In this document: positions 36,087 to 44,563 of the stretch, in pieces
Numbering within the stretch: the first letter of the stretch is position 1
How the letters are laid out: every line of letters starts with the position of its first letter
NCBI RefSeq assembly: GCF_037478135.1
Contig: NZ_JBBHDV010000012.1
Coordinates: 1 to 64,000 of the forward strand
Length of the DNA stretch: 64,000 nt
DNA from: Denitratimonas sp037478135
Lineage (GTDB): Bacteria; Pseudomonadota; Gammaproteobacteria; Xanthomonadales; Xanthomonadaceae
Direction of reading: 5' to 3'
The notes under the pieces: generated by a model
The model's database searches: none
Told to the model about the DNA's origin: nothing
What the model saw: the letters and a program-made list of their open reading frames with translations, nothing else
Made by a program: the position numbers and the translations under genes

Positions 36087-36797
36087 TCAGGGCAACAGCT
36101 CGAAACCATTCAAGAATATCGGGTCACCCGACGGTACCGAAGAGCAAAGGCCGTCATTGCAAAATGGGTGGGACGTCGGACAGGCCGAACACGCCTCTCC
36201 AATGGTGAAAGGCGACTGGCCCACGTGGTTACCGCCGGGCGAGTAGTTGCACACGGTGCCAACGGCAGGTGTATAGCCGCAGCCGACCTTGTATGTGCTC
36301 GACCAAAGCACCTGGGTATAGTGGCCAGTACTGCCGGAACAACCCCCGTCTCCATGATAGTTTTGCCGTTCGGAACAGTCGTTACCGCCCCAAGCCATCG
36401 GCCAGATGAAATCAACCCACGCGCGGGTTGCGCCGCCGGCAACACCATATTGCGGATGGCCGCTGTAATGACTTTCACCGACGTAGCCGGATCCACCGCA
36501 AGCAAAGTAATCGGCATCTCTGTTCGAGTTGTGCCCGGGAATTCCGCCGGGGTATGAATCGAGGTAGCCCTGGGCCACGCATTCGAGCTTCATGTCGTAC
36601 TCGATCTCCCGCATGGCTGTCGCTGTGACGGTAGAAACAACATCGGGCCCGCCGGGTCCGATCGCGTCGCGACGAAGACGATTGTGCTCGGAGACAATGA
36701 AATCACGGGTTTCATCCGTCATTTGTGCTCGCGCATCACTTGGCATCATCACTGAAAACAGCGGTGATAACAGAAAAATCATTAGCAGAATACGCAT
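36087..36797 (-). CDS. Secreted CAP/SCP-domain protein with a C-terminal GFE motif
   Basis: This protein of about 236 residues has a signal peptide (1-24, ending ARA) and a CAP (CRISP/SCP) domain with HNRLRRDAIG, GHYTQVLWSSTYKVGCGYT and VCNYSPGGNHVG. The cysteine-rich end (CSACPTSHPFCNDGLC) gives it a look of eukaryotic venom-allergen/PR-1 proteins. It ends DPIFLNGFELLP, a tail I associate with secreted Lysobacterales proteins. The gene appears visibly AT-richer than neighbours and lies 130 bases from an insertion sequence, suggesting acquisition. The ATG at 36797 has GGGGG 13 bases upstream; another in-frame start at 36836 is possible. Function is unknown. Confidence 0.83.
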   Translation of the reverse strand: MRILLMIFLLSPLFSVMMPSDARAQMTDETRDFIVSEHNRLRRDAIGPGGPDVVSTVTATAMREIEYDMKLECVAQGYLDSYPGGIPGHNSNRDADYFACGGSGYVGESHYSGHPQYGVAGGATRAWVDFIWPMAWGGNDCSERQNYHGDGGCSGSTGHYTQVLWSSTYKVGCGYTPAVGTVCNYSPGGNHVGQSPFTIGEACSACPTSHPFCNDGLCSSVPSGDPIFLNGFELLP

Positions 36798-36927
36798 CTC
36801 AACAACCCCCGGGTAAATGCAGATCACATCCATCAAAACAGCCGAACCCCGACACCCGTGCGAGTTGTCAGTCAGGCCTGCAGAAGTCCAGCTTAAACCC
36901 CGAATGTCGCAAGCTCCAGCACTTTAG

Positions 36928-38110
36928 GGAAGGTCTGAACAAGTCTCCAGCCCTTGCCCCCCACCACCTCCAGCCCGATGGGCGACAATGACCGCATGAA
37001 CCAGCTTACTTTTGGCGATGCCGAATACCTCGGCAAGCGCAAGCGCACACGGCGGGAAGTGTTTCTCGCGGAAATGGAACGGGTCATCCCTTGGGATGCG
37101 CTGCTGGCGCTGATTGAGCCGGTGTACCCCAAGGCCGGTCGTGGCCGAAAGCCCTATCCGCTGGCGACGATGCTGCGCGTCCACCTGATGCAGAACTGGT
37201 TCGGCCTGAGCGATCCGGGGATGGAGGAGGCGCTGTATGAAATCGTGCCGCTGCGCCAGTTCGCGGGGCTGGCGATGACCGACGCGCTGCCGGATGAAAC
37301 CACGATTCTCAACTTCCGCCGCCTGCTGGAAACCCACGACCTTGCCGCGCAGATGTTCGCTGCGGTGAATGCCCACCTGCACGCACGCGGCCTGACCCTT
37401 CAGAAGAGCACGATCGTGGATGCCACGATCATCCACGCGCCCAGCTCGACCAAGAACCGCGAAGGCAAGCGCGACCCGGAGATGCACCAGACGAAGAAGG
37501 GCAATCAGTGGTACTTCGGCATGAAGGCGCACATTGGCGTAGACGCAGATTCCGGCATGGTGCACACGGTGACGACTACGGCCGCGAACGTGGCCGATGT
37601 GACCCAGGCCGAGCATCTTCTGCATGGCAAGGAAACGCACTTGCACGGCGACGCGGGCTTCACGGGTGTGGAGAAGCGGATCAAGCGGAAATTGAAATAT
37701 TCGATTGCCGAAAAGCGCGGCAAGCAAAAGCAGCTGCCGGAAGGGATCGCGCAAGGTGCCTGGCGCGAACTGGAACGGCGCAAGGCGCAGGTTCGGGCGA
37801 AAGTGGAACACCCGTTCCGGGTGATCAAGCGGCAGTTTGGCTATGTGAAAGTGCGTTTCAAGGGACTGGCGAAGAACCACGGCCAAGTGCTGACCTTGTT
37901 CGCGCTGTCGAACCTGTGGATGGCGCGGCGGAAACTGCTGTATCTGCAGGGAAGTTGCGCCTGATGGGCGCACACCGGGCGAAAGAACGCCCGGGAACAT
38001 GAAAAACGGTCGATATTTGGTCAAGGGTTGACCAATATCGCGAAAGGCCGCTTCAACCATGATCCGAAGAGGACATGGACGCGGAGCGGAGGGGCTTGTT
38101 CAGACCTTCC
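36928..38110 (+). mobile_element. Intact IS5-family insertion sequence
   Basis: This 1183-bp element has terminal inverted repeats whose outer 16 bases are identical: GGAAGGTCTGAACAAG at 36928-36943 and its reverse complement ending at 38110. It is flanked by TTAG on both sides (36924-36927 and 38111-38114), matching the YTAR-type 4-bp target duplication of the IS5 family. It encodes one transposase. After the transposase there is a 30-base near-perfect hairpin at 38011-38040. The right-hand TTAG also borders a second, truncated copy. Confidence 0.92.
36996..37964 (+). CDS. IS5-family transposase (DDE)
   Basis: This 322-residue transposase starts MNQLTFGDAEYLGKRKR, typical of the IS5 subgroup. 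An N-terminal DUF772-type DNA-binding part (about 45-120) precedes the DDE catalytic core: Asp in STIVDATIIHAP, Asp in HLHGDAGFTGVE and Glu in VEHPFRVIKRQFGY. No frameshift or stop is seen, so it should be functional. Two further ATGs upstream (36954, 36978) are in frame, but this start matches the family. Confidence 0.92.
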   Translation: MNQLTFGDAEYLGKRKRTRREVFLAEMERVIPWDALLALIEPVYPKAGRGRKPYPLATMLRVHLMQNWFGLSDPGMEEALYEIVPLRQFAGLAMTDALPDETTILNFRRLLETHDLAAQMFAAVNAHLHARGLTLQKSTIVDATIIHAPSSTKNREGKRDPEMHQTKKGNQWYFGMKAHIGVDADSGMVHTVTTTAANVADVTQAEHLLHGKETHLHGDAGFTGVEKRIKRKLKYSIAEKRGKQKQLPEGIAQGAWRELERRKAQVRAKVEHPFRVIKRQFGYVKVRFKGLAKNHGQVLTLFALSNLWMARRKLLYLQGSCA

Positions 38111-38114
38111 TTAG
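38111..38114. repeat. Shared TTAG target-site duplication between two IS5 copies
   Basis: TTAG ends the intact element and immediately begins the truncated one. The same TTAG is found at 36924-36927 on the left of the intact element, as expected for a 4-bp duplication. Another TTAG at 38736-38739, preceded by TTCC, might mark the old right end of the truncated copy. Confidence 0.8.
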
Positions 38115-38594
38115 GGAAGGTCTGAACAAGTCTCCAGCCCTTGCCCCCCACCACTTCCAGCCCGGATGGGCGACAATGACCACATGAACCAGCTTACTTT
38201 TGGCGATGCCGAGTACCTTGGCAAGCGCAAGCGTACACGACGCGAGATTTTCCTCGAGGAAATGGAACAGGTCATCCCGTGGGAGGCGTTGCTGGCACTG
38301 ATCGAGCCGGTGTACCCCAAGGCCGGTCGCGGTCGCAGGCCGTATCCACTGGCGACGATGCTGCGCGTTCACCTGATGCAGAACTGGTTCGGTCTGAGCG
38401 ATCCGGGGATGGAGGAAGCGCTGTACGAGATCGTGCCGCTGCGCCAGTTCGCGCGGCTGCCGATGACCGGCGCCATGCCGGATGAAACCACGACCCTCAA
38501 CTTCCGCCGCCTGCTGGAAACACACGACTTGGCCGCACAGATGTTCGCCGCAGTGAATGCGCACCTGCACGCACGCGGCCTGACGTTTCAGAAG
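38115..38594 (+). mobile_element. Truncated IS5-family element (left part)
   Basis: The sequence begins with the same inverted repeat GGAAGGTCTGAACAAG and follows the intact element at high but not perfect identity until CAGAAG at 38589-38594, where similarity stops. The catalytic half and a full right inverted repeat are missing. Many synonymous differences from the intact copy show that it is an older relative and not a duplicate made in place. Confidence 0.88.
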
Positions 38595-38663
38595 GGTGCG
38601 GCAAGCAAGCCGGGGAAGAGGTTTCGTGCATATTTTCCCGCCATCACTGTGCAATTCCTCTAG
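38184..38663 (+). pseudogene. IS5-family transposase, C-terminally truncated
   Basis: The first 137 codons or so match the N-terminal domain of the neighbouring transposase (MNQLTFGDAEYLGKRKR through HLHARGLTFQK). After that the frame continues for about 22 unrelated codons to a stop. None of the three catalytic acidic residues remains, so it cannot transpose, although it could make a DNA-binding fragment. Confidence 0.88.
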
Positions 38664-38757
38664 CCATGCAACGCATCGGCGGCGAGGATGGCGGGTGGTG
38701 CTGCGCGGGCAGTGGCGGCGGCGTCAGGTTTTTCCTTAGGGCACGGCAGGCGAAGCG

Positions 38758-39960
38758 ATGAATACACAGATTGGTCACCTCACTCCCGAACAGGCGCGGA
38801 CGCGGCTTGTGCCTTGGACGAATCGCGCGGCGCCGATTGCGGCCGATGAGTATCTGCAACGGCTGGAACACGCGCGTCGCTTGATGCACGGGCTGGGTGT
38901 GGATGCGTTGCTGGTCAGTGCTGGTGCGTCGCTGCGGTATTTCGCCGGGGTGCCGTGGGGTGCGAGCGAGCGGCTGGTGGCGTTGTTGCTGACGGCCAGC
39001 GGCGAGCCGGTGTTGATCGCGCCGGTATTCGAGGAAGGTTCGCTCGATGCGGTGCTGACCATTCCGGTGCAAAAGCGCCTGTGGGAAGAACACGAGAATC
39101 CGCACGCGCTGGTGGCGCAGGTCATGGCCGATCGCGGCGCGGGCACGCTGGCGCTGGACCCGGACGCGGCGTTCCGCATCCATACCGGGCTTGCTGCGCA
39201 GCTGGGTGCGGCGGCCATTGTTGATGCCGCGCCGGTGATCGAGGGTTGCCGCCGCTGCAAATCGCCGGCCGAGCTGGCGCTGATGCAGCAGGCCTGCGAC
39301 ATGACATTGGAAGTGCATCGGCTGGCGGCCGGCATCACGCGCGAAGGCATCGGCACTGATGAGCTGGTGCGCTTCATCGACGAGGCGCATCGCGCGCTCG
39401 GTGCCGATGGCGGTTCCACCTTCTGCATCGTGCAGTTCGGGCAGGCCACTGCGTTTCCGCACGGCGTGCCCGGTGTGCAGCATCTGCGCGAAGGCGAGCT
39501 GGTGTTGATCGATACCGGTTGCAGCGTGCAGGGCTACAACTCGGATGTGACGCGTACCTGGATCTGGGGCGAGCCGGACGCTGAGCAGCGCCGCATCTGG
39601 GATCTGGAACGCGCTGCGCAGCAGGCGGCGTTCGATGCGGTGCGTCCCGGCATCGCCTGTGAAGATATCGACGCAGCCGCGCGCCGGGTGCTGGAAGCGG
39701 CCGGTCTTGGCCCGGATTATCGGCTGCCCGGACTACCGCACCGCACCGGCCACGGCTGTGGATTGTCGATCCACGAAGCGCCGTATCTGGTGCGCGGCAA
39801 CACCCTGCCGCTGGCGCCAGGCATGTGTTGCAGCAACGAGCCGATGATCGGGCTGCCGGGCAAATTCGGGGTGCGGCTGGAGGATCACTTCCACGTCACC
39901 GAAGATGGCGCGCAGTGGTTCACGCCGCTGTCGGTGGCGATCGACCAGCCGTTTGCATGA
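38758..39960 (+). CDS. M24 family Xaa-Pro peptidase
   Basis: This 400-residue pita-bread metallopeptidase has a creatinase-type N-terminal domain (about 30-165) and a catalytic domain with the five metal ligands: Asp in VLIDTGCS, Asp in NSDVTRTW, His in HRTGHGCGLSIHE, Glu in SNEPMIG and Glu in RLEDHFHV. It should cleave at proline, releasing or splitting Xaa-Pro dipeptides. There is no signal peptide. It starts about 20 bases after a possible IS boundary, so its promoter may be affected by the element. An S9 peptidase gene follows closely, suggesting joint use of proline-rich peptides. Confidence 0.9.
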   Translation: MNTQIGHLTPEQARTRLVPWTNRAAPIAADEYLQRLEHARRLMHGLGVDALLVSAGASLRYFAGVPWGASERLVALLLTASGEPVLIAPVFEEGSLDAVLTIPVQKRLWEEHENPHALVAQVMADRGAGTLALDPDAAFRIHTGLAAQLGAAAIVDAAPVIEGCRRCKSPAELALMQQACDMTLEVHRLAAGITREGIGTDELVRFIDEAHRALGADGGSTFCIVQFGQATAFPHGVPGVQHLREGELVLIDTGCSVQGYNSDVTRTWIWGEPDAEQRRIWDLERAAQQAAFDAVRPGIACEDIDAAARRVLEAAGLGPDYRLPGLPHRTGHGCGLSIHEAPYLVRGNTLPLAPGMCCSNEPMIGLPGKFGVRLEDHFHVTEDGAQWFTPLSVAIDQPFA

Positions 39961-40096
39961 AGTCGGCACGTGGCGAGGGACACGCGGCTTGATGCGGCAG
40001 CTTCTCAGCGCGGTGCGTGATGCGATGATCCCGGTGGTGGTGACGCCGCGCCGGGGTGGCAGCGCCGCTCCAACGATGGGTCTGGAACCGATGGAT

Positions 40097-42451
40097 ATGG
40101 AAAGAAGGGAAGAAGTGGCCGTCGGCCGGTTGCGATTCGGCGCGGTTCTTTTGGCGTGTCTGCTGATGTGCGTCGGCACCGTCGCGGCGGCCGCGCCTGA
40201 CACGCCGGCTTCGCCTGGCGCGGGGCCGGATGCGGCGGATTACGCGCGTTCGCTCGGCCTGCGCGAAAACTGGATGTATCTGACCGAAGGCGTTCCCGGT
40301 GCGGTGACGTGGGTGGATGCGCAGCGTTTCGTCTACCGGCGCAGCGTGCGCGGCGGCTTCGAGTTCGTCGAACGGCGTGTAGGCGAGGAGGGCGCACGGC
40401 CCGCGTTCGACCATGCCGCGCTCGCGCGGGCGCTGGGGCAGGCGCGCGGTGAAACGATTGCCCCGCTGCGCTTGCCGTTCGCCGGTTTCCAGTCGGTGGA
40501 TGAGGGCCGCATGATCGAATTCCAGCTGGACGATGGCCGCTGGCGCTGCACCTTGGCACCTGTGTCCTGCGAAAAATCTGTCGCCGCAACGCGCGGCCAG
40601 CCCCGCGCCTGGGGTGTAGTGCGGGATTTGACGGTGCTGGCCGATGGCACGCCGAAACTCTCGCCGGACGGGCGTTATGAGGCCTTCGTCGAAAACCACA
40701 ATCTGATGCTGCGCCAGCGAGACAGCGGTGAAGTGCGCACGTTGAGCGATGACGGCAGCGCACGCGATTTCCACGATCCGCAATCGCTGGTGTGGTCGCC
40801 GGATTCGCGCCGGGTGGCGATCTACCGGGTGAAACCGGGCAGCCAGCGCAAGGTTTTCCGGGTGGAAAGTGCGCCCGCCGGCCAGCTCCACACGCACCTG
40901 CAAAGCCAGCTGTATCCCAAGCCCGGCGATGCGGTGGATATCGAAACGCCGGTGCTGTTCGACATCGAAAACGGCAGCCGGATCGAGGTGGATAACGCGC
41001 TGTTCCCGCTGCCGTACCAGCTCTCGCCGCTGTACTTCCGTGCCGATGGCGCGACACTGGCGTTTCGCTATGTGGAGCGCAGCCGCAAGCGCGTGCGGCT
41101 GATCGAAATCGACGCGGAAAGCGGCAAGACCCGCAGCGTCATCGAGGAAACCGCCGATACCTTCGTCAACGACTGGTGGCACCGCAGCTTCTTCCACGAT
41201 GTGGGCAGGCGCGGTGAAGAAATCCTGTGGATGAGCGAGCGCGACGGCTGGAACCATCTGTACCTGTTCGACGGAAAAACCGGCCAGCCGCGCCAGCTCA
41301 CGCGTGGCGAATGGGTGGTGCGGCAGGTGTTGCGGGTGGACGAGGAGCGGCGCGAAGTGTGGTTCGCCGCCAGCGGCCGCGAGCCGGGCGATCCGTATCT
41401 GCAGCATGTCTACCGCGTGGATTTCGATGGCGAAAACCTGCTGCATCTGACCCCGGACCACGGCTGGCACGAGGTCGTACTGTCGCCGGATGGGCTGCAC
41501 TACACCGATACCTGGTCGCGCATCGACCAGCCCGATGTAATGCAGCTGCGCGATGCGCGCGATGGGCGCCTGCTCGCCACGCTGGAACAGGCTGATGTCT
41601 CGGCGTTGACGGCAGCCGGCTATCGCCCGCCGGAGGCGTTCGTCGCACCGGGGCGTGATGGCGTCACGCCGATCCACGGCATCATCGTGCGCCCCGCCGA
41701 TTACGACCCGGCGCGGCGTTACCGCGTGATCGAAAACATCTACGCCGGCCCGCACGATGCCTTCGTTCCCAAGACCTGGTGGCCGTTCGGCTATCACAGC
41801 GGTGGCGACAAGCCCATCGGCATGCAGGCGCTGGCCGATCTGGGTTTCATCGTGGTGCAGATCGACGGCATGGGCACGATGCACCGCTCCAAGGCCTTCC
41901 ACGATGTGGCCTGGAAGAACCTCGGCGATGCCGGTTTTCCGGACCGTATCGCCTGGCACCGGGCGCTGGCCGCGCGCGATTCTTCTTATGACATCGAAGG
42001 CGGCATCGGCATCTACGGCGCCTCGGCTGGCGGCCAGAATGCGTTGTCGGCGCTGCTGTTCCACGGCGATGTCTACAGCGTCGCGGTCGGCATGAACGGC
42101 TGCTACGACAACCGCATGGACAAGCTCAGCTGGAACGAGCAGTGGATGGGCTGGCCGGTGGATGAAAGCTACGCGCGCGCCTCCGGCGTGGACAACGCGC
42201 ACCGGCTGCAAGGGCAGTTGCTGATGATCCTGGGCGAACAGGACGCCAACGTGGATCCGGCCTCCACCTACCAGGTGGCCGACGCACTGATCCGCGCCGG
42301 CAAGGATTTCGACCTGCTCGTGGTGCCCGGCGGCGGCCACGCCGTGGGCCGTTCGGAAGAACCGATCGATTATGTGCACCGGCGCATGTTCGACTTCTTC
42401 GTACGGCATTTGATGGGCGCCAAAACGCCGGATTGGAACAAACCGCAGTGA
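40097..42451 (+). CDS. Exported S9 prolyl oligopeptidase, DPP-IV-like
   Basis: This protein of about 784 residues has a signal peptide (GAVLLACLLMCVGTVAAAA), an N-terminal beta-propeller of the DPP-IV type and a C-terminal alpha/beta hydrolase. The nucleophile is Ser643 in YGASAGGQN; Asp follows in GEQDANVDPAST and His in GGGHAVGR. It should remove Xaa-Pro or Xaa-Ala dipeptides from peptides in the periplasm. Start choice is uncertain: ATG 40097 is used, but GTG 40115 has the better Shine-Dalgarno (AAGGGA) and gives a clean signal peptide. It follows the M24 peptidase gene. Confidence 0.88.
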   Translation: MERREEVAVGRLRFGAVLLACLLMCVGTVAAAAPDTPASPGAGPDAADYARSLGLRENWMYLTEGVPGAVTWVDAQRFVYRRSVRGGFEFVERRVGEEGARPAFDHAALARALGQARGETIAPLRLPFAGFQSVDEGRMIEFQLDDGRWRCTLAPVSCEKSVAATRGQPRAWGVVRDLTVLADGTPKLSPDGRYEAFVENHNLMLRQRDSGEVRTLSDDGSARDFHDPQSLVWSPDSRRVAIYRVKPGSQRKVFRVESAPAGQLHTHLQSQLYPKPGDAVDIETPVLFDIENGSRIEVDNALFPLPYQLSPLYFRADGATLAFRYVERSRKRVRLIEIDAESGKTRSVIEETADTFVNDWWHRSFFHDVGRRGEEILWMSERDGWNHLYLFDGKTGQPRQLTRGEWVVRQVLRVDEERREVWFAASGREPGDPYLQHVYRVDFDGENLLHLTPDHGWHEVVLSPDGLHYTDTWSRIDQPDVMQLRDARDGRLLATLEQADVSALTAAGYRPPEAFVAPGRDGVTPIHGIIVRPADYDPARRYRVIENIYAGPHDAFVPKTWWPFGYHSGGDKPIGMQALADLGFIVVQIDGMGTMHRSKAFHDVAWKNLGDAGFPDRIAWHRALAARDSSYDIEGGIGIYGASAGGQNALSALLFHGDVYSVAVGMNGCYDNRMDKLSWNEQWMGWPVDESYARASGVDNAHRLQGQLLMILGEQDANVDPASTYQVADALIRAGKDFDLLVVPGGGHAVGRSEEPIDYVHRRMFDFFVRHLMGAKTPDWNKPQ

Positions 42452-42454
42452 CGC

Positions 42455-42566
42455 AGCCCGGGTCAGGCGTAGCCGCACCCGGGGTCAGCGTTATCGGGAA
42501 GGTCACAGCCAGAATCAGCGTTATCGGGAAAGCCACTCCCGGGTGCGGCTACGCCTGACCCGGGCT
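42455..42566. repeat. REP-like element: 29-bp perfect inverted repeat with internal direct repeats
   Basis: The arms at 42455-42483 and 42538-42566 are exact reverse complements over 29 bases and begin AGCCCGGGTCAGGCGTAGCC, like the REP sequences common in Xanthomonas and Stenotrophomonas. The 54-base spacer holds two copies of TCAGCGTTATCGGGAA (42485-42500 and 42515-42530). It lies just after the S9 peptidase stop codon, between convergent genes, and can also act as a transcription barrier. No REP-associated transposase is in the window. Confidence 0.85.
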
Positions 42567-42607
42567 ACCTGGTGCGTGGGTTGCCGGCTCAACTGTGGGC
42601 GGACATC

Positions 42608-44173
42608 TCAACTGCCGCTGGTTGCCGGGCTTTCCGGCGGGTTTCCGAACTGTGCCACTTCGCAGGATTCCTCCGAGGCGCCATCTGGAGCGAAGCAGAT
42701 CGGCACCCGTACCCAGCTTTCGATCGGTTTGCCATCGCGGATCGCGGGGCGGAAGCGCCAATCCTGCACCGCTGACACCGCCGCTGCATCGAACACGCCG
42801 GCAGGCTCGGAGGCTTCGACCTCGATATCCGCTGCGCGGCCCAGCTCATCGACCTTGACCTTGAGCAGGATGCGGCCGCCCTGGTCCTGCGCTGCGGCCT
42901 GTGCCGGGTAGGCTGGTGCGGGCGTGTCCACCTGACGGATGTCGCTGTCGGGCGGCACCGATACCGCGATACGCAACGACAACTCCTCACCGCCTGTCGT
43001 GGTCAGCTGCACGGTATGGCCGGCATTGAGCGCGTCGAGCAACGTGCTGTCCACTTCGAGCGTGCCGTCCACTTCGATATCGGCCCGGGTCAGCTGCCCG
43101 GTGTCGCCGTCGTAGACGAATTCGCCGCGCCACCCGCCACCGTCGGTGTTGTTGCCGATGCCGATGGAAAACGGTTTGCCGGCGGTGACAACCAGTTCCG
43201 GTGTGGATACCGAATCTCCCAGCGCTACTTCCATATTGACCAGGTACAGCGTTGGCGCGGTGCTGGCCGCAGGTTGCGCCGGTTGGCCGGCCCAGACGGC
43301 AAACGAGCCGCCACAAGCCAGAGTGAGTGCGAGGACCAGGCCGCTGTGGCGGCGCAGGCGCGAGGGTTGGACGTTCTTCAGGAGCATGATGCGTTCCTTC
43401 AAGGGATGGCTGGACTGCCACAGGCAACCGGCCGGCAGTCCAGGGACGGCCAGTTGCGCATCGAGGAGCGTGGCGGCATAGCGCCGGCGCGAATCGGGGT
43501 ATTGCCGCAGCACGTCGGCATCGCTGGCCAGTTCGTGGTCGTGGCGCAGGCGCGGCACCGCGACATGCAGCAGCGGATTGAACCAGTGGATACAGCGCAA
43601 AACGCTGGCGATGGCCTGTGCGATCACATCGCCACGACGCGCATGGCTGCGTTCATGGCTCAGGATCAAGATCTGTTGTTGCGGGGTGAAGCGCTGGTGG
43701 AAATCGGCCGGCAGCACGATGCGCGGGCGCAGCAGGCCGATCACCGCCGGACCGGCATCGGCATGTGCGGCGATGAAAACACCCGGCGACAACGGCGTCA
43801 GCGGACCAAGGCTGCGCAGGAAACGGCGTTGCAGCAGGCACAGGTGAAGCGTCATCGCCAGCGCACCGGCCAACCAGATCGCGAGCAGCCACGGCTGCCA
43901 CGACCAGTTCTGCACGAGTGCCGGCATGGCTTCCGTGACGACCGCACCGGGCATCGTTTCCAGCGGCACTGTGATCCAGTTGGCGGTGTGGGAAGTGCGT
44001 GGCGCCGGCAGCAGCACCGCCAGTTGCGCCAGCGGCACCAGTGCCCACAGCAGCGGCACGCAGCCGGCACCGAATGCGGAACGGATCGGCCGGCGCAGTG
44101 CCAGCACCAGCAGCAGCGCCAAGGTGATGGCGATGCTGCTGTCGCGCAGCAGGGCGAGAAGTTCAGCGCTCAT
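42608..44173 (-). CDS. M56 (BlaR1/MecR1-like) membrane peptidase with C-terminal TonB domain
   Basis: This 521-residue protein has four N-terminal membrane helices and a cytoplasmic M56 zinc motif HERSH (His173, Glu174, His177), as in the BlaR1 sensor-protease. A fifth helix (about 275-295) is followed by a periplasmic part and a C-terminal TonB-like domain (DTPAPAYPAQA, GRILLKVKVDELGRA, WRFRPAI). The penicillin-binding sensor domain of BlaR1 is absent. It overlaps the BlaI-like repressor gene by 11 bases, so it is probably the peptidase that inactivates that repressor; the signal is unknown. Confidence 0.87.
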   Translation of the reverse strand: MSAELLALLRDSSIAITLALLLVLALRRPIRSAFGAGCVPLLWALVPLAQLAVLLPAPRTSHTANWITVPLETMPGAVVTEAMPALVQNWSWQPWLLAIWLAGALAMTLHLCLLQRRFLRSLGPLTPLSPGVFIAAHADAGPAVIGLLRPRIVLPADFHQRFTPQQQILILSHERSHARRGDVIAQAIASVLRCIHWFNPLLHVAVPRLRHDHELASDADVLRQYPDSRRRYAATLLDAQLAVPGLPAGCLWQSSHPLKERIMLLKNVQPSRLRRHSGLVLALTLACGGSFAVWAGQPAQPAASTAPTLYLVNMEVALGDSVSTPELVVTAGKPFSIGIGNNTDGGGWRGEFVYDGDTGQLTRADIEVDGTLEVDSTLLDALNAGHTVQLTTTGGEELSLRIAVSVPPDSDIRQVDTPAPAYPAQAAAQDQGGRILLKVKVDELGRAADIEVEASEPAGVFDAAAVSAVQDWRFRPAIRDGKPIESWVRVPICFAPDGASEESCEVAQFGNPPESPATSGS

Positions 44174-44531
44174 CGTCGATGTCCTCGATCAGGCGGCGCA
44201 ATTCGGCGATGTCATCGGCATCGAGTTGCCCGTGGCGCGAGAAATGCGCCACCAGCGGCGCGATGCGGCCATCGAACAGGCGTTCGACCAGGCTGCGGCT
44301 TTCTTCCAGCACATAGGCTTCGCGCGCCAGCAGCGGCTGGTAGCGATAACGGCGGCCTTCGGCGTCGGCGGCCAGCGCGCCCTTTTTCAACAGCCGGTTG
44401 AGCAGGGTCTTGACGGTGGCGTCCTGCCAGTCGCTGACGCCGCTCAGCGATTGCATCACTTCGTCGGCGGTGCTGGGGCCGCGTTCCCAGAGCACCTGCA
44501 TCACCCGGCTTTCGGCTTCGCTGATCTGCAT
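44163..44531 (-). CDS. BlaI/MecI/CopY family transcriptional repressor
   Basis: This 122-residue winged-helix repressor starts with the family pattern ISEAESRVMQVLWERGPSTADEV, then WQDATVKTLLNRLLKKG (recognition helix) and YRYQPLL. The C-terminal half is the dimerisation and protease-target region. It overlaps the M56 gene. Two palindromic sites directly upstream are likely its operators, so it should repress its own operon. Members control beta-lactamases, PBPs or metal efflux; no such target is adjacent here. Confidence 0.9.
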   Translation of the reverse strand: MQISEAESRVMQVLWERGPSTADEVMQSLSGVSDWQDATVKTLLNRLLKKGALAADAEGRRYRYQPLLAREAYVLEESRSLVERLFDGRIAPLVAHFSRHGQLDADDIAELRRLIEDIDDER

Positions 44532-44536
44532 GTCGT

Positions 44537-44552
44537 GTTTACGTGTGTAATC
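44537..44552. promoter_or_regulatory. BlaI-type operator, site 1 (imperfect)
   Basis: GTTTAC-GTGT-GTAATC is a 16-bp palindrome with one mismatch, six bases upstream of the blaI-like start codon. It resembles the TACA/TGTA dyads bound by BlaI/MecI proteins. Confidence 0.6.
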
Positions 44553-44563
44553 GATGATTCAAT

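Noticed and set aside
38011..38040. Hairpin CGATATTTGGTCAA / TTGACCAATATCG as a terminator
   Set aside because: It lies inside the IS, has a bulge and no T tract; it is part of the element and no confident terminator call is possible.
38595..38735. Right-hand part of the truncated IS5 copy
   Set aside because: No similarity to the right half of the intact element beyond TTCC-TTAG at the far end, which is too short to count as a repeat.
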